DNA from: Nitratidesulfovibrio sp. SRB-5
GTDB taxonomy: Bacteria > Desulfobacterota > Desulfovibrionia > Desulfovibrionales > Desulfovibrionaceae
Direction: 5' to 3'
Assembly (NCBI RefSeq): GCF_019931275.1
Contig: NZ_JAIOTY010000003.1
Span: 1-64,000 of the forward strand
Length of the DNA stretch: 64,000 nt
Of this stretch, positions 45,485 to 54,771 are shown in pieces. The translations under genes and the position numbers were made by a program. The notes under the pieces are model-generated. The model saw nothing but the letters and a program-made list of their open reading frames with translations. It was not told the origin of the DNA and ran no database searches. Each line of letters starts with the position of its first letter. Within the stretch, counting starts at the first letter, position 1.

Positions 45485-46807
45485 TCAGGCTCCGCTTCCG
45501 GCACTGCCGCCGCCGGAACCCGCCGCGCCCTTGTCCGGACGGGGGACCGGGCGGGGGATTGGATGGGCATTGTCCGGCGTACCCGCCCCCTCCGTGACTT
45601 CCGCTTCCAGCCGTTCGTCCAGATTCAGCCGGTCCAGCCGGTCCAAAGGGTCCAAAGGGGCCAGGGGGGCTGGCGGGAGCGCTGACGGCTGTTCCGGTGC
45701 CTGCTCCGGGGGCCGTTTCTGGGGCGGCGCATCCCGGTCCGCTCCGGCGGCCTTGCCGGAACGGGCGGCCTGCGCGATATGCGGATGCGGCGCGGTGCCC
45801 GCCTGCGGATGCGGAACGCTGGCCCCGGCAGCGGCCCCCGTGGCCCCGCCCGCATCGGCCTTTAGTCCGGGCAGCTTTCCGAACGTGGCGGGAATGAAGT
45901 ATTCCGAGCAGCCGAAGGCTATGCTCACCACCACCGTCTTCAGCACGTCGATGCTGTACACGGTGGCCCCGCCCTGCATGCCGCCCCCCCTGCCCAACGG
46001 CAGGAACAGGTCGTTGATGTTGAACAGCGAGATGATCTTGGCATTGACCAGATAGCAGCCCGCCAGCGCCCCCACCGCACCGATGAGCATGCGGTTGCCG
46101 ATGTACCAGACCGACGCGTACGCCTCCACCTCGCGCAGGCGCGACGTCTTGAAATAGTTGTTCATGCGCAGGGCCACCGTCACCAGCGCGCCCGCGCAGC
46201 CGCCCGCCAGCGCCAGCAGCATCACCTGGCCGATGCCCGGCCCCCGCCACGGCAACCCCGCAGACCCCATGCCGCCCGGCATCCAGTTGACCAGCCACCC
46301 GGCCACCACCCAGAACACCGCAGCAGCCATGGCGGACAGTTCTGCATGGAACAGCATGACCGCAAAGGTGCCCAGCATGAGCCGCACGAGATACTTGCAG
46401 GTGCGTTCCAGCAGCCACTTGCGCCGCTCGCGCTTCTGCGATTCCAGTTGCAGGTCCACAAGGATGCGCGCGAACAGTTCACGCCGGCACTGGGACGACA
46501 TGGGCTTGGGGTCCACATCGGCATAGAACCCCGCCGTGCCCGGGTCCATGATGCCGCGGGCCTGCGACAACAGCCGCTCTATCTCGATGAGCACGCGCTC
46601 GTCGGTATGGAACGGGGCAAGGCTCTGCTCCACGAAGTAGGCATCGTCCCACGAGAAATCCGGCTTTTCCAGGCGGGCCGCCACGGCGGCGTGCACCTCC
46701 GTGCCCTTGAACGGGCCGCGCGCCAGCAACCCGGCCTGTGCCGACAGGGTAGTGCGGAACTGTTGCAGGATCTTGGTATCCTTGCCGCAAATGTTGGCAT
46801 CCGACAT
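45485..46807 (-). CDS. Multi-spanning membrane protein of unknown function
   Basis: 440 aa from ATG 46807; ATG 46819 is equally possible. A soluble N-terminal region of about 130 residues (FFDxxR-like acidic helices, MSSQCRRELFARILVDLQLE) precedes four membrane segments: about 137-170 (split pair), 185-210, 230-255 and 285-310. The C-terminal 120 residues are Pro/Ala/Gly-rich, ending in DPLDRLDRLNLDERLE. No family recognised. It lies downstream of malate synthase on the same strand but beyond a strong terminator, so it is probably a separate unit. Confidence 0.7.
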   Translation of the reverse strand: MSDANICGKDTKILQQFRTTLSAQAGLLARGPFKGTEVHAAVAARLEKPDFSWDDAYFVEQSLAPFHTDERVLIEIERLLSQARGIMDPGTAGFYADVDPKPMSSQCRRELFARILVDLQLESQKRERRKWLLERTCKYLVRLMLGTFAVMLFHAELSAMAAAVFWVVAGWLVNWMPGGMGSAGLPWRGPGIGQVMLLALAGGCAGALVTVALRMNNYFKTSRLREVEAYASVWYIGNRMLIGAVGALAGCYLVNAKIISLFNINDLFLPLGRGGGMQGGATVYSIDVLKTVVVSIAFGCSEYFIPATFGKLPGLKADAGGATGAAAGASVPHPQAGTAPHPHIAQAARSGKAAGADRDAPPQKRPPEQAPEQPSALPPAPLAPLDPLDRLDRLNLDERLEAEVTEGAGTPDNAHPIPRPVPRPDKGAAGSGGGSAGSGA

Positions 46808-46943
46808 GACGGTTTCCATCCCCGCCGGGCGCGGCCCGGCCCGTATGCGCGTGCGCCTTCCCCTCTTCGCGCCATACCGCAGCCCCCGTGCAGCGCCATT
46901 ATTTTCCGACCAACCCGGCGGTCGGCCCGCCCACGACGAAAAA

Positions 46944-46971
46944 CCCCGCCGGAAGCTGGCTTCCGGCGGGG
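46944..46971 (-). terminator. Strong terminator downstream of malate synthase G
   Basis: A perfect 13-bp stem CCCCGCCGGAAGC / GCTTCCGGCGGGG with a 2-nt loop. On the minus strand it is followed by TTTTTCG. Confidence 0.92.
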
Positions 46972-46980
46972 ACAATCATA

Positions 46981-47048
46981 TCAGGCGTATCGGGCGTGTC
47001 TGGCGTGTCTGGCGTGTCTGACGTGTCTGGCGTATCGGGCGTGCCTGG
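46981..47048. repeat. Nonamer minisatellite (GGCGTGTCT type)
   Basis: About seven degenerate 9-bp units (GGCGTGTCT, GGCGTATCG) sit between the glcB stop codon and its terminator. Confidence 0.75.
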
Positions 47049-47079
47049 GCGCCGGGGGCGGCGGCAGACGCCATCCGCC

Positions 47080-49275
47080 CTAGATGATGCCGAACTTCGC
47101 CTTCGCCTCCTGCCTGCGGGCATGCAGGATGGGCTCCGTGTAGCCCGAGGGCTGCTCGCGCCCCAGCAGCACCAGGTCGCACGCGGCCTGGAAGGCCACG
47201 CTGGCGTCAAAGTCGGCGCTCATGGGCCGGTAGGCCGGGTCGCCCGCGTTCTGGCGGTCCACCACGGCGGCCATGCGCTTGAGCACCGCCACCACCTGAT
47301 CGCGGGTGCAGATGCCGTGGTGCAGCCAGTTGGCGATGTGCTGGCTGGAAATGCGCAGGGTGGCGCGGTCTTCCATCAGCCCCACGTCGGTGATGTCCGG
47401 CACCTTGGAGCAGCCGATGCCCTGTTCCACCCAGCGCACCACGTAGCCCAGGATGGACTGGGCGTTGTTGGCCAGTTCCTCTTCCACCTCTTGCGGCGTG
47501 GGGCGGGATGCGGGCCCCATCAGGGGCAGGGTCAGCAGGTCGGCCAGGGTGGCGCGGCGCTGGCCCGCCAGGGTCTTCTGCACGGCGGCCACGTCCACGG
47601 CGTGATAGTGCATGGCGTGCAGTGTGGCTGCGGTGGGCGAGGGCACCCACGCGCAATTGGCTCCCGCCCTGGGGTGGCCGATCTTGGTTTCCACCATCTC
47701 GCGCATCATGTCGGGCTTGGCCCACATGCCCTTGCCCACCTGGGCGCGCCCGGCAAGGCCGCAGGCAAGGCCCGTGTCCACGTTCCAGTCCTCGTAGGCG
47801 ATGATCCAGCGTTCGCCGCGCATGGCGTTCTTGCGCACCACCGGGCCCGCCTCCATGCAGGTGTGGATTTCGTCGCCGGTGCGGTCCAGGAAGCCGGTGT
47901 TGATGAAGATGACCCGCTCCGCCGCCGCGCGGATGCATTCCTTCAGGTTCACCGTGGTGCGGCGTTCCTCGTCCATGATGCCGATCTTCAGCGTATTGCG
48001 CGGCATGCCCAGGGCGTCTTCCGCCATGCGGAACAGCTCGACGGTAAAGGCCACCTCTTCCGGCCCGTGCTGCTTGGGCTTGACGATGTACACCCCGCCG
48101 GTGCGGCTGTTGCGGTGGCTGGACGTGCCGCGCAGGTCGTGCAGGGCGATGTAGGCCGTGGCCATGGTGTCCAGCATGCCTTCGGGAATTTCTTCGCCGG
48201 ACCGGGCGAGCACCGCGTCAGTGGTCATCAGGTGGCCCACGGTGCGCACCAGCAGCAGGCTGCGGCCCGGCAGCGAGAACGCGGCCCCGTCCGGCCCGGT
48301 GTATTCGCGGTCCGGGTTCAGGGTGCGCAGCACGGTGCGCCCGCCCTTGGGAAATTCCGCCGAAAGGTCGCCCCGGAACAGGCCCAGCATGTTGCGGTAG
48401 GCCTGCGCCTTGTCCGCGCCGTCCACCACGGCCACCGAATCCTCGCAGTCGAGGATGGTGGTCATGGCCGCCTCCATCACCACGTCGCGCACCCCGGCGG
48501 CATGGATCCTGCCGATGGCGTGTTCACGGTCGATGCGGATTTCCGCGTGCAGTCCGTGATTGCGCAGCAGCACCGCGCCGTTGCCCCCGGCGGGGTCGCC
48601 CGCATGCCCGACGAAGCGGGCGGGGTCGGCAAGGCCCGTTTCCGCGCCGTCCTTCAGGATGACCGCCAGCTTGCCGCCACGCACGTCGTAGCGCGCCGCA
48701 TCGGCGTGGCTGCCGGTGGCCAGCGGAAAGGCCTCGTCCAGGAAGGCGGCGGCCCGCGCCACCACCAGCGCCCCGCGCGCGGGGTTGTAGGCGCCGCCGC
48801 GCGGCGCGCCGCCCTGCGCAGGGTCTTCGGAAATCACGTCGGTGCCGTACAGGGCGTCGTACAGGCTGCCCCAGCGGGCATTGGCGGCGTTCAGGGCGTA
48901 ACGGGCATTGGTGATGGGCACCACCAGCTGCGGCCCGGCCACCAGGGCGATTTCCGGGTCCACGCCTTCGGTGGTCACGGCAAAGTCCGGCCCTTCGGGC
49001 ACCAGGTAGCCGATGGAGCGCAGAAAGGCCTCGTAGGCGGCGCCATCGTGCGGTGCGCCCCGCCGCTCGCGGTGCCAGGCGTCGATGGCGTCCTGCAATT
49101 CCGCCCGTTTGGCCAGCAGGGCGCGGTTCCTGTCGGCCATGGTTTCCACCATGTTCTCAAGGGCCGTCCAGAACCGGTCGGGGTCCACGCCGGTACCCGG
49201 CGCGATGTCGCGGACAATGACGTCATACAGCGGCGCTGCGATCTGCAAGCCACCCACCTGAACACGCTGCGTCAT
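47080..49275 (-). CDS. glcB: Malate synthase G
   Basis: 731 aa, close to the 723 aa of the E. coli enzyme; GGAG lies 8 nt before ATG 49275. Characteristic sequences: [92 protein letters not shown] with the catalytic Asp, [11 protein letters not shown], and [14 protein letters not shown] near the end. It condenses glyoxylate and acetyl-CoA to malate in the cytosol. No isocitrate lyase gene is present here, so glyoxylate may come from glycolate or purine/glycine breakdown (inference). The divergent neighbour is a chemoreceptor. Confidence 0.97.
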   Translation of the reverse strand: MTQRVQVGGLQIAAPLYDVIVRDIAPGTGVDPDRFWTALENMVETMADRNRALLAKRAELQDAIDAWHRERRGAPHDGAAYEAFLRSIGYLVPEGPDFAVTTEGVDPEIALVAGPQLVVPITNARYALNAANARWGSLYDALYGTDVISEDPAQGGAPRGGAYNPARGALVVARAAAFLDEAFPLATGSHADAARYDVRGGKLAVILKDGAETGLADPARFVGHAGDPAGGNGAVLLRNHGLHAEIRIDREHAIGRIHAAGVRDVVMEAAMTTILDCEDSVAVVDGADKAQAYRNMLGLFRGDLSAEFPKGGRTVLRTLNPDREYTGPDGAAFSLPGRSLLLVRTVGHLMTTDAVLARSGEEIPEGMLDTMATAYIALHDLRGTSSHRNSRTGGVYIVKPKQHGPEEVAFTVELFRMAEDALGMPRNTLKIGIMDEERRTTVNLKECIRAAAERVIFINTGFLDRTGDEIHTCMEAGPVVRKNAMRGERWIIAYEDWNVDTGLACGLAGRAQVGKGMWAKPDMMREMVETKIGHPRAGANCAWVPSPTAATLHAMHYHAVDVAAVQKTLAGQRRATLADLLTLPLMGPASRPTPQEVEEELANNAQSILGYVVRWVEQGIGCSKVPDITDVGLMEDRATLRISSQHIANWLHHGICTRDQVVAVLKRMAAVVDRQNAGDPAYRPMSADFDASVAFQAACDLVLLGREQPSGYTEPILHARRQEAKAKFGII

Positions 49276-49774
49276 GTTGCACTCCTGTACGTTGGCGGAA
49301 CGGGACGAATCCAGAATTGGCCGGAAACGGCCATGCGCGGCATGAACCGACGCAGGCGGACGGCAGCCGGGCGGGGGCACCAGCCCCTGACCACACGGGG
49401 CGGAAGCCGGGCGCGGCAACGCGGACATCTGCCCCATTTTCAAGGATACCCGGCCAGCCCGCCCAATGCAACGTCCCGGCGCTTCCGCCGGGTTCCGCAC
49501 CGGCGCCCCGGTATCCGGCCAAATCCGACCCCATGCGGAAGCCCTGCCCGTTCGTGACCCAGGTCACGGCCCTCTGGCGCGGGCATGCGAAAGTGATTGC
49601 GCGGGCACCGGCATCCGGTGTAGCGCTGCCTTCTGACGGCATGCCCACCCGCAGCCGGAATCCTGCGAAAAAAACGGCGCATCCCGCGCCAACGCAGTTT
49701 CGCCCTCCGCATCCGCGCCACGGCGCCTGCGGGATGGGACACACCATGTACGTACCGCAGCAAGGGGGGCTTTG
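49276..49774. other. Divergent intergenic region glcB / chemoreceptor
   Basis: About 500 bp that should hold two promoters. The only feature seen is the dyad at 49553-49568. Confidence 0.45.
49553..49568. promoter_or_regulatory. CRP/FNR-type dyad
   Basis: CGTGACC-CA-GGTCACG fits the GTGA-N6-TCAC layout of CRP/FNR-family operators. It lies about 280 bp upstream of glcB and 207 bp upstream of the chemoreceptor gene. The binding regulator is unknown. Confidence 0.35.
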
Positions 49775-51553
49775 ATGCGCAACGTCAGAATCGGCACCCG
49801 TCTCGTTTCCTGTTTCATCTTCGTCGCCCTGCTGTCCATGGGCCTCGGCATCGCGGGCTACGTCAGCATGCGCGAACAACTGGCCGCGCAGACGGAACTT
49901 TCCGACGTGTACCTGCCCGGCATAGAGGCGCTGGCCCAGGCCCGCTTCAACCTGCGCAACGTCACGGTGGCCCACCGCACCCTGCTCATCCCCGACCTGG
50001 CCGACCGGCCCCGCCAGTACAAGAACCTTGCGGACGCCGTGGCGGCCTACAAATCGGGCATCGCCCGGTACGAGGCCATAGAGCACGGCGCCTCCGAACA
50101 GGCCGAATGGCGCGAATTCCTGGACAGCCTTGCCGTGTTCGAGCGCGACATGGCCGAGGCCGCCGCCCTCATCGGCGACTGGGAACGCAGCCCCTCGGAC
50201 GACGCGGCACACGACAAGGCCGCCACCCTCGTGCTGGGTCCGGTCACGGAGCGCAGCCGCGCGCTGTTCAAGGAACTGGGCGACGTCATCTCCGTGAACA
50301 TGGCCTCCGCCAAGACCCAGCAGCAGTCCGCCGCCCAGACCGCCGCCGGGCGCCGCACGGTGATCTCGGTGCTGATGGTGGCCGTGCCCGCCCTGGCATT
50401 GCTGGCGGGCGTGCTGCTGACCGTCTCCATCGTCAGGCCCCTGCGGCGCGGGGTGGTGTTTGCCTCTGCCGTGGCCGAAGGGCGGCTGGACACCCGGCTG
50501 GACATCAACCAGCGCGACGAAGTGGGCCAACTGGCCGACAGCCTGCGCACCATGGTGGACAACCTGAAGTCCAAGATCGGCGAGGCCGAGGCCGCCACCC
50601 GCGACGCCGGGGCAGAGGCGGAACGCGCCCGCGCGGCCATGGCCCAGGCCGAAGAAGCCACCCGCCGCGCCCAGTCTGCCCGGCGCGAGGGCATGCTGGC
50701 CGCCGCCGGACAGTTGCAGGGCGTGGTGGAGGTGGTGGGGTCCGCATCCGAACAGCTTTCCGCCCAGATAGGCCAGTCCACCCAGGGCGCCGCCGTGCAA
50801 TCGCAGCGCGTGGCCGAAACCGCCGCCGCCATGGAAGAAATGAACGCCACCGTGCTCGAGGTGGCCCGCAACGCCTCGCAGGCGGCGGACACCGCCGAGC
50901 GCGCCAGGTCCAAGGCCGATACCGGCGCCGCCGTGGTGGGCCGGGTGGTGGAGGAAATCGGCACCGTGGAACGCCAGGCCGTGGCCCTGAAGGACGACAT
51001 GGCCGACCTTGGCCGCCAGGCCGACGGCATCGGCAAGATCATGAACGTGATTTCGGACATCGCTGACCAGACCAACCTGCTGGCGCTCAACGCCGCCATC
51101 GAGGCGGCCCGCGCCGGTGACGCCGGGCGCGGATTCGCCGTGGTGGCCGACGAGGTGCGCAAGCTGGCCGAAAAGACCATGCAGGCCACCCGCGAAGTGG
51201 GCGAGGCCATTACCGGCATCCAGCAGGGCACCCGGCGCAACGTGGAACACGTGGAGCGCGCCGTGGCCTCCATTGAGGAAGCCACCGGCCTTGCGGGCAG
51301 TTCCGGCGAGGCGCTGCGCGAAATCGTGACCCTGGTGGAACAGGCCACCGACCAGGTGCGCTCCATCGCCACGGCCAGCGAGCAGCAATCCGCCGCCAGC
51401 GAGGAAATCAACCGCGCCGTGGACGAGATCAACCGCATCTCGGGCGAAACCACGGACGGCATGCACCAGTCGGCCCGCGCGGTGGAGGAACTGGCAACCC
51501 AGGCCCTTTCGCTGCGCAAGCTCATCGAACGGATGCAGCACGACGAGGCATAA
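49775..51553 (+). CDS. Methyl-accepting chemotaxis protein
   Basis: 592 aa; AAGGGGGG lies upstream, and ATG 49775 is preferred over the adjacent TTG. TM1 (about 8-30) and TM2 (about 190-213) enclose a helical-bundle (4HB_MCP-like) periplasmic domain of about 160 aa. HAMP follows at about 213-265 ([20 protein letters not shown]). The signalling domain has the hairpin tip [20 protein letters not shown] followed by [17 protein letters not shown]. No C-terminal CheR pentapeptide is visible. It couples an unknown small ligand to CheA/CheW and thereby to the motor genes in this window. Confidence 0.95.
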   Translation: MRNVRIGTRLVSCFIFVALLSMGLGIAGYVSMREQLAAQTELSDVYLPGIEALAQARFNLRNVTVAHRTLLIPDLADRPRQYKNLADAVAAYKSGIARYEAIEHGASEQAEWREFLDSLAVFERDMAEAAALIGDWERSPSDDAAHDKAATLVLGPVTERSRALFKELGDVISVNMASAKTQQQSAAQTAAGRRTVISVLMVAVPALALLAGVLLTVSIVRPLRRGVVFASAVAEGRLDTRLDINQRDEVGQLADSLRTMVDNLKSKIGEAEAATRDAGAEAERARAAMAQAEEATRRAQSARREGMLAAAGQLQGVVEVVGSASEQLSAQIGQSTQGAAVQSQRVAETAAAMEEMNATVLEVARNASQAADTAERARSKADTGAAVVGRVVEEIGTVERQAVALKDDMADLGRQADGIGKIMNVISDIADQTNLLALNAAIEAARAGDAGRGFAVVADEVRKLAEKTMQATREVGEAITGIQQGTRRNVEHVERAVASIEEATGLAGSSGEALREIVTLVEQATDQVRSIATASEQQSAASEEINRAVDEINRISGETTDGMHQSARAVEELATQALSLRKLIERMQHDEA

Positions 51554-51579
51554 CCCACCGCCACATTCATCACGCAGGG

Positions 51580-51620
51580 GGGCGGGACGCACGGCAAGGG
51601 CCGGACGTCCCGCCCTTTTT
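51580..51620 (+). terminator. Terminator after the chemoreceptor gene
   Basis: Stem GGGCGGGACG / CGTCCCGCCC, 16-nt loop, then TTTTT. Confidence 0.9.
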
Positions 51621-51696
51621 GCGTGCCTGCGGGACGAGTGCCCGGCCTGCGCCGCCGAACCGAAAAATCCACGCGGCGACGGTTGCCATTTTATTG

Positions 51697-51713
51697 TTGA
51701 GAATTATTTTCAA
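51697..51713. promoter_or_regulatory. Fur-box-like dyad
   Basis: TTGAGAATTATTTTCAA: the inner 15 bases match the 7-1-7 Fur consensus TGATAATnATTATCA at 12 of 14 paired positions. It sits in a short AT-rich stretch 190 bp before the hsp20 gene. Confidence 0.45.
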
Positions 51714-51905
51714 GTATGGACCGGAGCACACCGCGCGGTCGGACCCCGCATACGCCTCCGCCGTGCCCGTCCGCCTTCCGGAACAGGTCATCGCCGCCCG
51801 GAAGCGGCATCCCCTTTCCGACACGCCTTGCGCACGGCGGCGCGGCCATCCGGGGCCCAGCCGCGCGGCGCCCGTGCCGCCGGTGAAGACAACGGAGGAA
51901 CCGCC

Positions 51906-52559
51906 ATGAAACTGGACGCACTGCACCCCCGGAACTGGTTCCGCAGGAGTGCCGAACGCGAAGACGCCGGTTCCGACCGGCATGATGATGGACGCCTTGC
52001 GGCTCCCGTTCCCTACGATGTGGAATGCGCCAACGAAAAGGAAAAGATCCGCAGGCTCATGGAACTGGCAGGGGCGGAAGAACTGCTGTACGAAACCCTG
52101 CCCCATCAGCCCGCCGAATGCGGGTTTGAGGGTACCCGCCGCCTGGCCGTGGACATCGCGGTTGAGGACGACGCCTACCTCGTGATGGCCGATGTGCCCG
52201 GTCTGGTCCGCATGTCGGCCGGAGACAGGGGCAACGGCGGGATCGGCGACGAGAGCCACACGCCGGTCGACACCCCCGGCCACAACGCGGGGGTAGACGT
52301 GCGGGTGGACGGCAGACGGCTGTTCATCACGGGCCGCATGGGCCCCTCGCCGCAGGACAAGGGGCGCGGCTGGCAACGCATGGAACGCAGGACCGGCACC
52401 TTCAGGCGCATTCTGGTGCTGCCGGATGACGCCGTGGCCGAGGGCATAGCCACGGCCCTTGAAAATGGCGTGCTGACCGTCAGCATCCCCCGCGCCTCGT
52501 CCGAGGAATGCGTGTGGGTGCCCGGAGAAGACGCGCCGCGCGCCGGGTGCCACGCCTGA
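51906..52559 (+). CDS. Hsp20/alpha-crystallin family small heat shock protein
   Basis: 217 aa; GGAGGA lies 7 nt before the ATG. The alpha-crystallin domain is recognisable from about residue 75: DIAVEDDAYLVMADVPG, then VRVDGRRLFITGRM, the beta-sandwich strand RTGTFRRILVLPDDAV, and the closing GIATALENGVLTVSIPR, the family signature. A Gly/Asp/His-rich insertion of about 25 residues (MSAGDRGNGGIGDESHTP) splits the domain after VPG. The N-terminal 70 residues are helical. ATP-independent holdase chaperone of the cytoplasm. It is a lone gene, and no CIRCE element is visible. Confidence 0.88.
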   Translation: MKLDALHPRNWFRRSAEREDAGSDRHDDGRLAAPVPYDVECANEKEKIRRLMELAGAEELLYETLPHQPAECGFEGTRRLAVDIAVEDDAYLVMADVPGLVRMSAGDRGNGGIGDESHTPVDTPGHNAGVDVRVDGRRLFITGRMGPSPQDKGRGWQRMERRTGTFRRILVLPDDAVAEGIATALENGVLTVSIPRASSEECVWVPGEDAPRAGCHA

Positions 52560-53180
52560 TTCCGCTCCATCTCCGACGTCGGGAAGGCGTGCCGCCTGAC
52601 GTGAGGAAGGCAGTCACCTGACGTAAGGAAGACATGTCATCCGACGCAAGAAGACATGTCACGTGACGCCGCAATCCCGAGAGCACGCCGCGCACCGCCC
52701 GCCGGACCGCACTGGCACCCCGGCGGCACCGCGCACAGCATCGCCCCGTATTCACGGAAGCCGTTCCGGATTCCGGCCCGGGGCATCGACGACTCGCCAC
52801 AGCCGACGGCGGAGGGGCCACCCCCTCCGCCGTTTTCCGCATCCCGCGCCCGTTGCCGCCCCGGGCGGCGCAACGCCACACCAGCCGCGCCGCGCCCGGC
52901 ACCCGAAGGGCCGGACCCCGCACCTTCCCCACGTTCCGTGCCCGCCGGGGAATCCCGCACCTTCCCCCCGTTCCGCGCCCGCCGGGGAATCCCGGCCCGG
53001 CGCGCATTCCACCCGGTCGCGCATTCCGGTCCGGCGCATTCCGGCCCGGCATATCGCAGTCTGTTGACACCTGCCGCGCAACCTGCCAGCCTGTCAAAGT
53101 AGACACTCCTCCTTCTTCACCCTTGGGGCCACGCGGCGCGGACCCGGGGGTGGCCACGCGCGCCGCACGGAGGGCAGGCC
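52560..53180. other. Repeat-rich intergenic region between hsp20 and roo
   Basis: 621 bp. At 52590-52670 there are three degenerate copies of a CTGACGTAAGGAAG-like unit with ACATGTCA dyads. At about 52916-53001 there are two 36-bp tandem units (ACCTTCCCCACGTTCCGTGC / CCGCCGGGGAATCCC), then CGCATTCCGG-type repeats to 53055. TTGACA (53064) and TGTCAA (53093) form a spaced inverted repeat and may include the roo -35. No gene is supportable. Confidence 0.5.
52806..52836 (+). terminator. Strong terminator-like hairpin
   Basis: ACGGCGGAGGGG / CCCCTCCGCCGT stem with a 4-nt loop, then TTTCC. It lies 250 bp after hsp20, which leaves room for an unannotated small RNA between them. Confidence 0.75.
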
Positions 53181-54374
53181 ATGCAACTCACCAACCGCGT
53201 CCACTGGGTGGGCAAGATCGACTGGGAACTGCGCACCTTTCACGGGCAGGAATACTCCACCCACAAGGGCTCCAGCTACAACGCCTACCTGGTGCGCGAC
53301 CCCGGTGGCCGCACCGCGCTCATCGAGACGGTGTGGGGGCCGTACGCCCGCGAATTCGTGGATAATCTGGCGAAGGTGGTGGACCTTTCGTCCATCGACT
53401 ATGTGGTGGCCAACCACGGCGAGCCGGACCACAGCGGTTCACTGCCGGAGTTGATGCGCCACATCCCCAAGACGCCGGTGTACTGCTCTGCCAACGGGGT
53501 CAAATCGCTGAAGGGCCAGTACCACGCGGACTGGGACTTCCGGGTGATGCGCACCGGCGACAGGCTTTCGCTGGGCAGTTGCGAACTGGTGTTCGTGGAA
53601 ATGCCCATGCTCCACTGGCCCGATTCCATGATGTGCTACCTGACCGGCGAAAACGTGCTGTTCAGCAACGACGCCTTCGGCCAGCACTACGCCTCGGAAC
53701 TGATGTTCGCGGACCTTGTGGACGAGTGCGAACTGTGGGCGGAGGCCATCAAGTACTACGCCAACATCCTTACCCCGTTCAGCCCGCTGGTGACCAAGAA
53801 GATCGACGAGGTGCTGGCCCTGGGCCTTGCCGTGGACATGATCTGCCCCAGCCACGGGGTGATCTGGCGCAAGGACCCGTTGCAGATCGTGCAGCGCTAC
53901 CAGCAATGGGCGGCCAACTACGCCGAGCACCAGTTGACCGTAGTGTACGACACCATGTGGAATTCCACCCGGCGCATGGCCGAGGCCATCGCCGCCGGGG
54001 CTGTGCAGGCCGACCCCACGCTGACGGTGAAGCTGTTCAATTCCGGGCTGGTGGACAAGAACGACATCATCACCCAGATCTTCCGGTCCAAGGTGCTGGC
54101 CGTGGGGTCGCCCACGGTGAACCGGGGCGTGCTGACCTCCGTGGCGGGCCTGCTGGAAGAGGTGGAAGGGCTGAAGTTCCGGGGCAAGAAGGCCGCCGCC
54201 TTCGGCTCGTACGGTTGGAGCGGCGAATCGCCCAAGGTGCTGGCCGAACGGCTGGCCAAGTGCGGCTTCTCGCAGGTGGGCGACCCGGCCCGCGAGGCCT
54301 GGAACCCCGACGACGAAGGGCTGGAACGCTGCCGCGCCCTGGGCCGCCAGCTGGCCGAGGCCGCCGGGGAATAG
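53181..54374 (+). CDS. roo: Rubredoxin:oxygen oxidoreductase (flavodiiron protein)
   Basis: 397 aa, matching the roughly 400 aa of Desulfovibrio ROO; GGAGG lies upstream of the ATG. Diiron ligands in the beta-lactamase-like domain: HGEPDH (His79, Glu81, Asp83, His84), His145, Asp164 in FSNDAFGQH, and His225 in CPSHGVIW. The flavodoxin domain begins near 255 (LTVVYDTMWNSTRRMAEAIA), with AVGSPTVNRG and AAFGSYGWSGESP contacting FMN. It reduces O2 to water (or NO to N2O) with electrons from rubredoxin in the cytoplasm, giving aerotolerance. Single-gene unit ending in a terminator. Confidence 0.96.
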   Translation: MQLTNRVHWVGKIDWELRTFHGQEYSTHKGSSYNAYLVRDPGGRTALIETVWGPYAREFVDNLAKVVDLSSIDYVVANHGEPDHSGSLPELMRHIPKTPVYCSANGVKSLKGQYHADWDFRVMRTGDRLSLGSCELVFVEMPMLHWPDSMMCYLTGENVLFSNDAFGQHYASELMFADLVDECELWAEAIKYYANILTPFSPLVTKKIDEVLALGLAVDMICPSHGVIWRKDPLQIVQRYQQWAANYAEHQLTVVYDTMWNSTRRMAEAIAAGAVQADPTLTVKLFNSGLVDKNDIITQIFRSKVLAVGSPTVNRGVLTSVAGLLEEVEGLKFRGKKAAAFGSYGWSGESPKVLAERLAKCGFSQVGDPAREAWNPDDEGLERCRALGRQLAEAAGE

Positions 54375-54771
54375 CCGGAGGCCGGGCAAATTGATACGTG
54401 CGGGGCTGCCGGATGCACAATGCCGGGCGCGGGGAAACCCGCGCCCGGTTCAGCTTGTTGGTAATGTCTTTTGTTGGACGCCTCCGGCGGCCAAGTGGCT
54501 ACCGCCCCTTGGAACCCCGTATTTTACGATCCCCAAATGTACAGGAAATACAAACAATTTCTTCAAAGAAAGGAGCGGAGAAACAAAGCATCGTACCTCA
54601 TTCTTGTGTCGCCGTGCATCGGCGCATGGGCCTTGCCGAATTCGCCGTTCTCCCTGCTTTCATTGACGGCACGCCGCGCCACCCCCTATGACGGCCACAG
54701 GCAGACCGCGCACCGCACACACCATGCGGACCGGCCCGAGCCCTTGTCGTCACCTCCACCACGAGGAACCC
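54375..54771. other. Gene-free region with repeat remnant and AT-rich patch
   Basis: About 400 bp. 54480-54530 is an inverted family-A-like element (GCCTCCGGCGGCC then CCAAGTGGCTACCGCCCC and TTGG). 54530-54600 is AT-rich, with AAAGAAAGGAGCGGAGAAAC, which looks like a ribosome-binding site but has no start codon after it. No gene is supportable. Confidence 0.45.
54423..54448 (+). terminator. Terminator after roo
   Basis: A perfect 11-bp stem CCGGGCGCGGG / CCCGCGCCCGG with a GAAA tetraloop, followed by TTCAGCTTGTTGG. Confidence 0.75.

Noticed and set aside
49223-51592. A 789-codon minus-strand open frame
   Set aside because: Antisense to the chemoreceptor; composition is typical of shadow frames in GC-rich DNA.
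52656-53102. A 148-codon plus-strand frame between hsp20 and roo
   Set aside because: Pro/Arg-rich translation that spans a terminator and tandem repeats, without a ribosome-binding site.
54391-54691. Small plus-strand frames after roo (about 91-97 codons)
   Set aside because: They read through the roo terminator and a repeat remnant; no family similarity. The ribosome-binding-site-like AAAGGAG there has no start codon at proper spacing.
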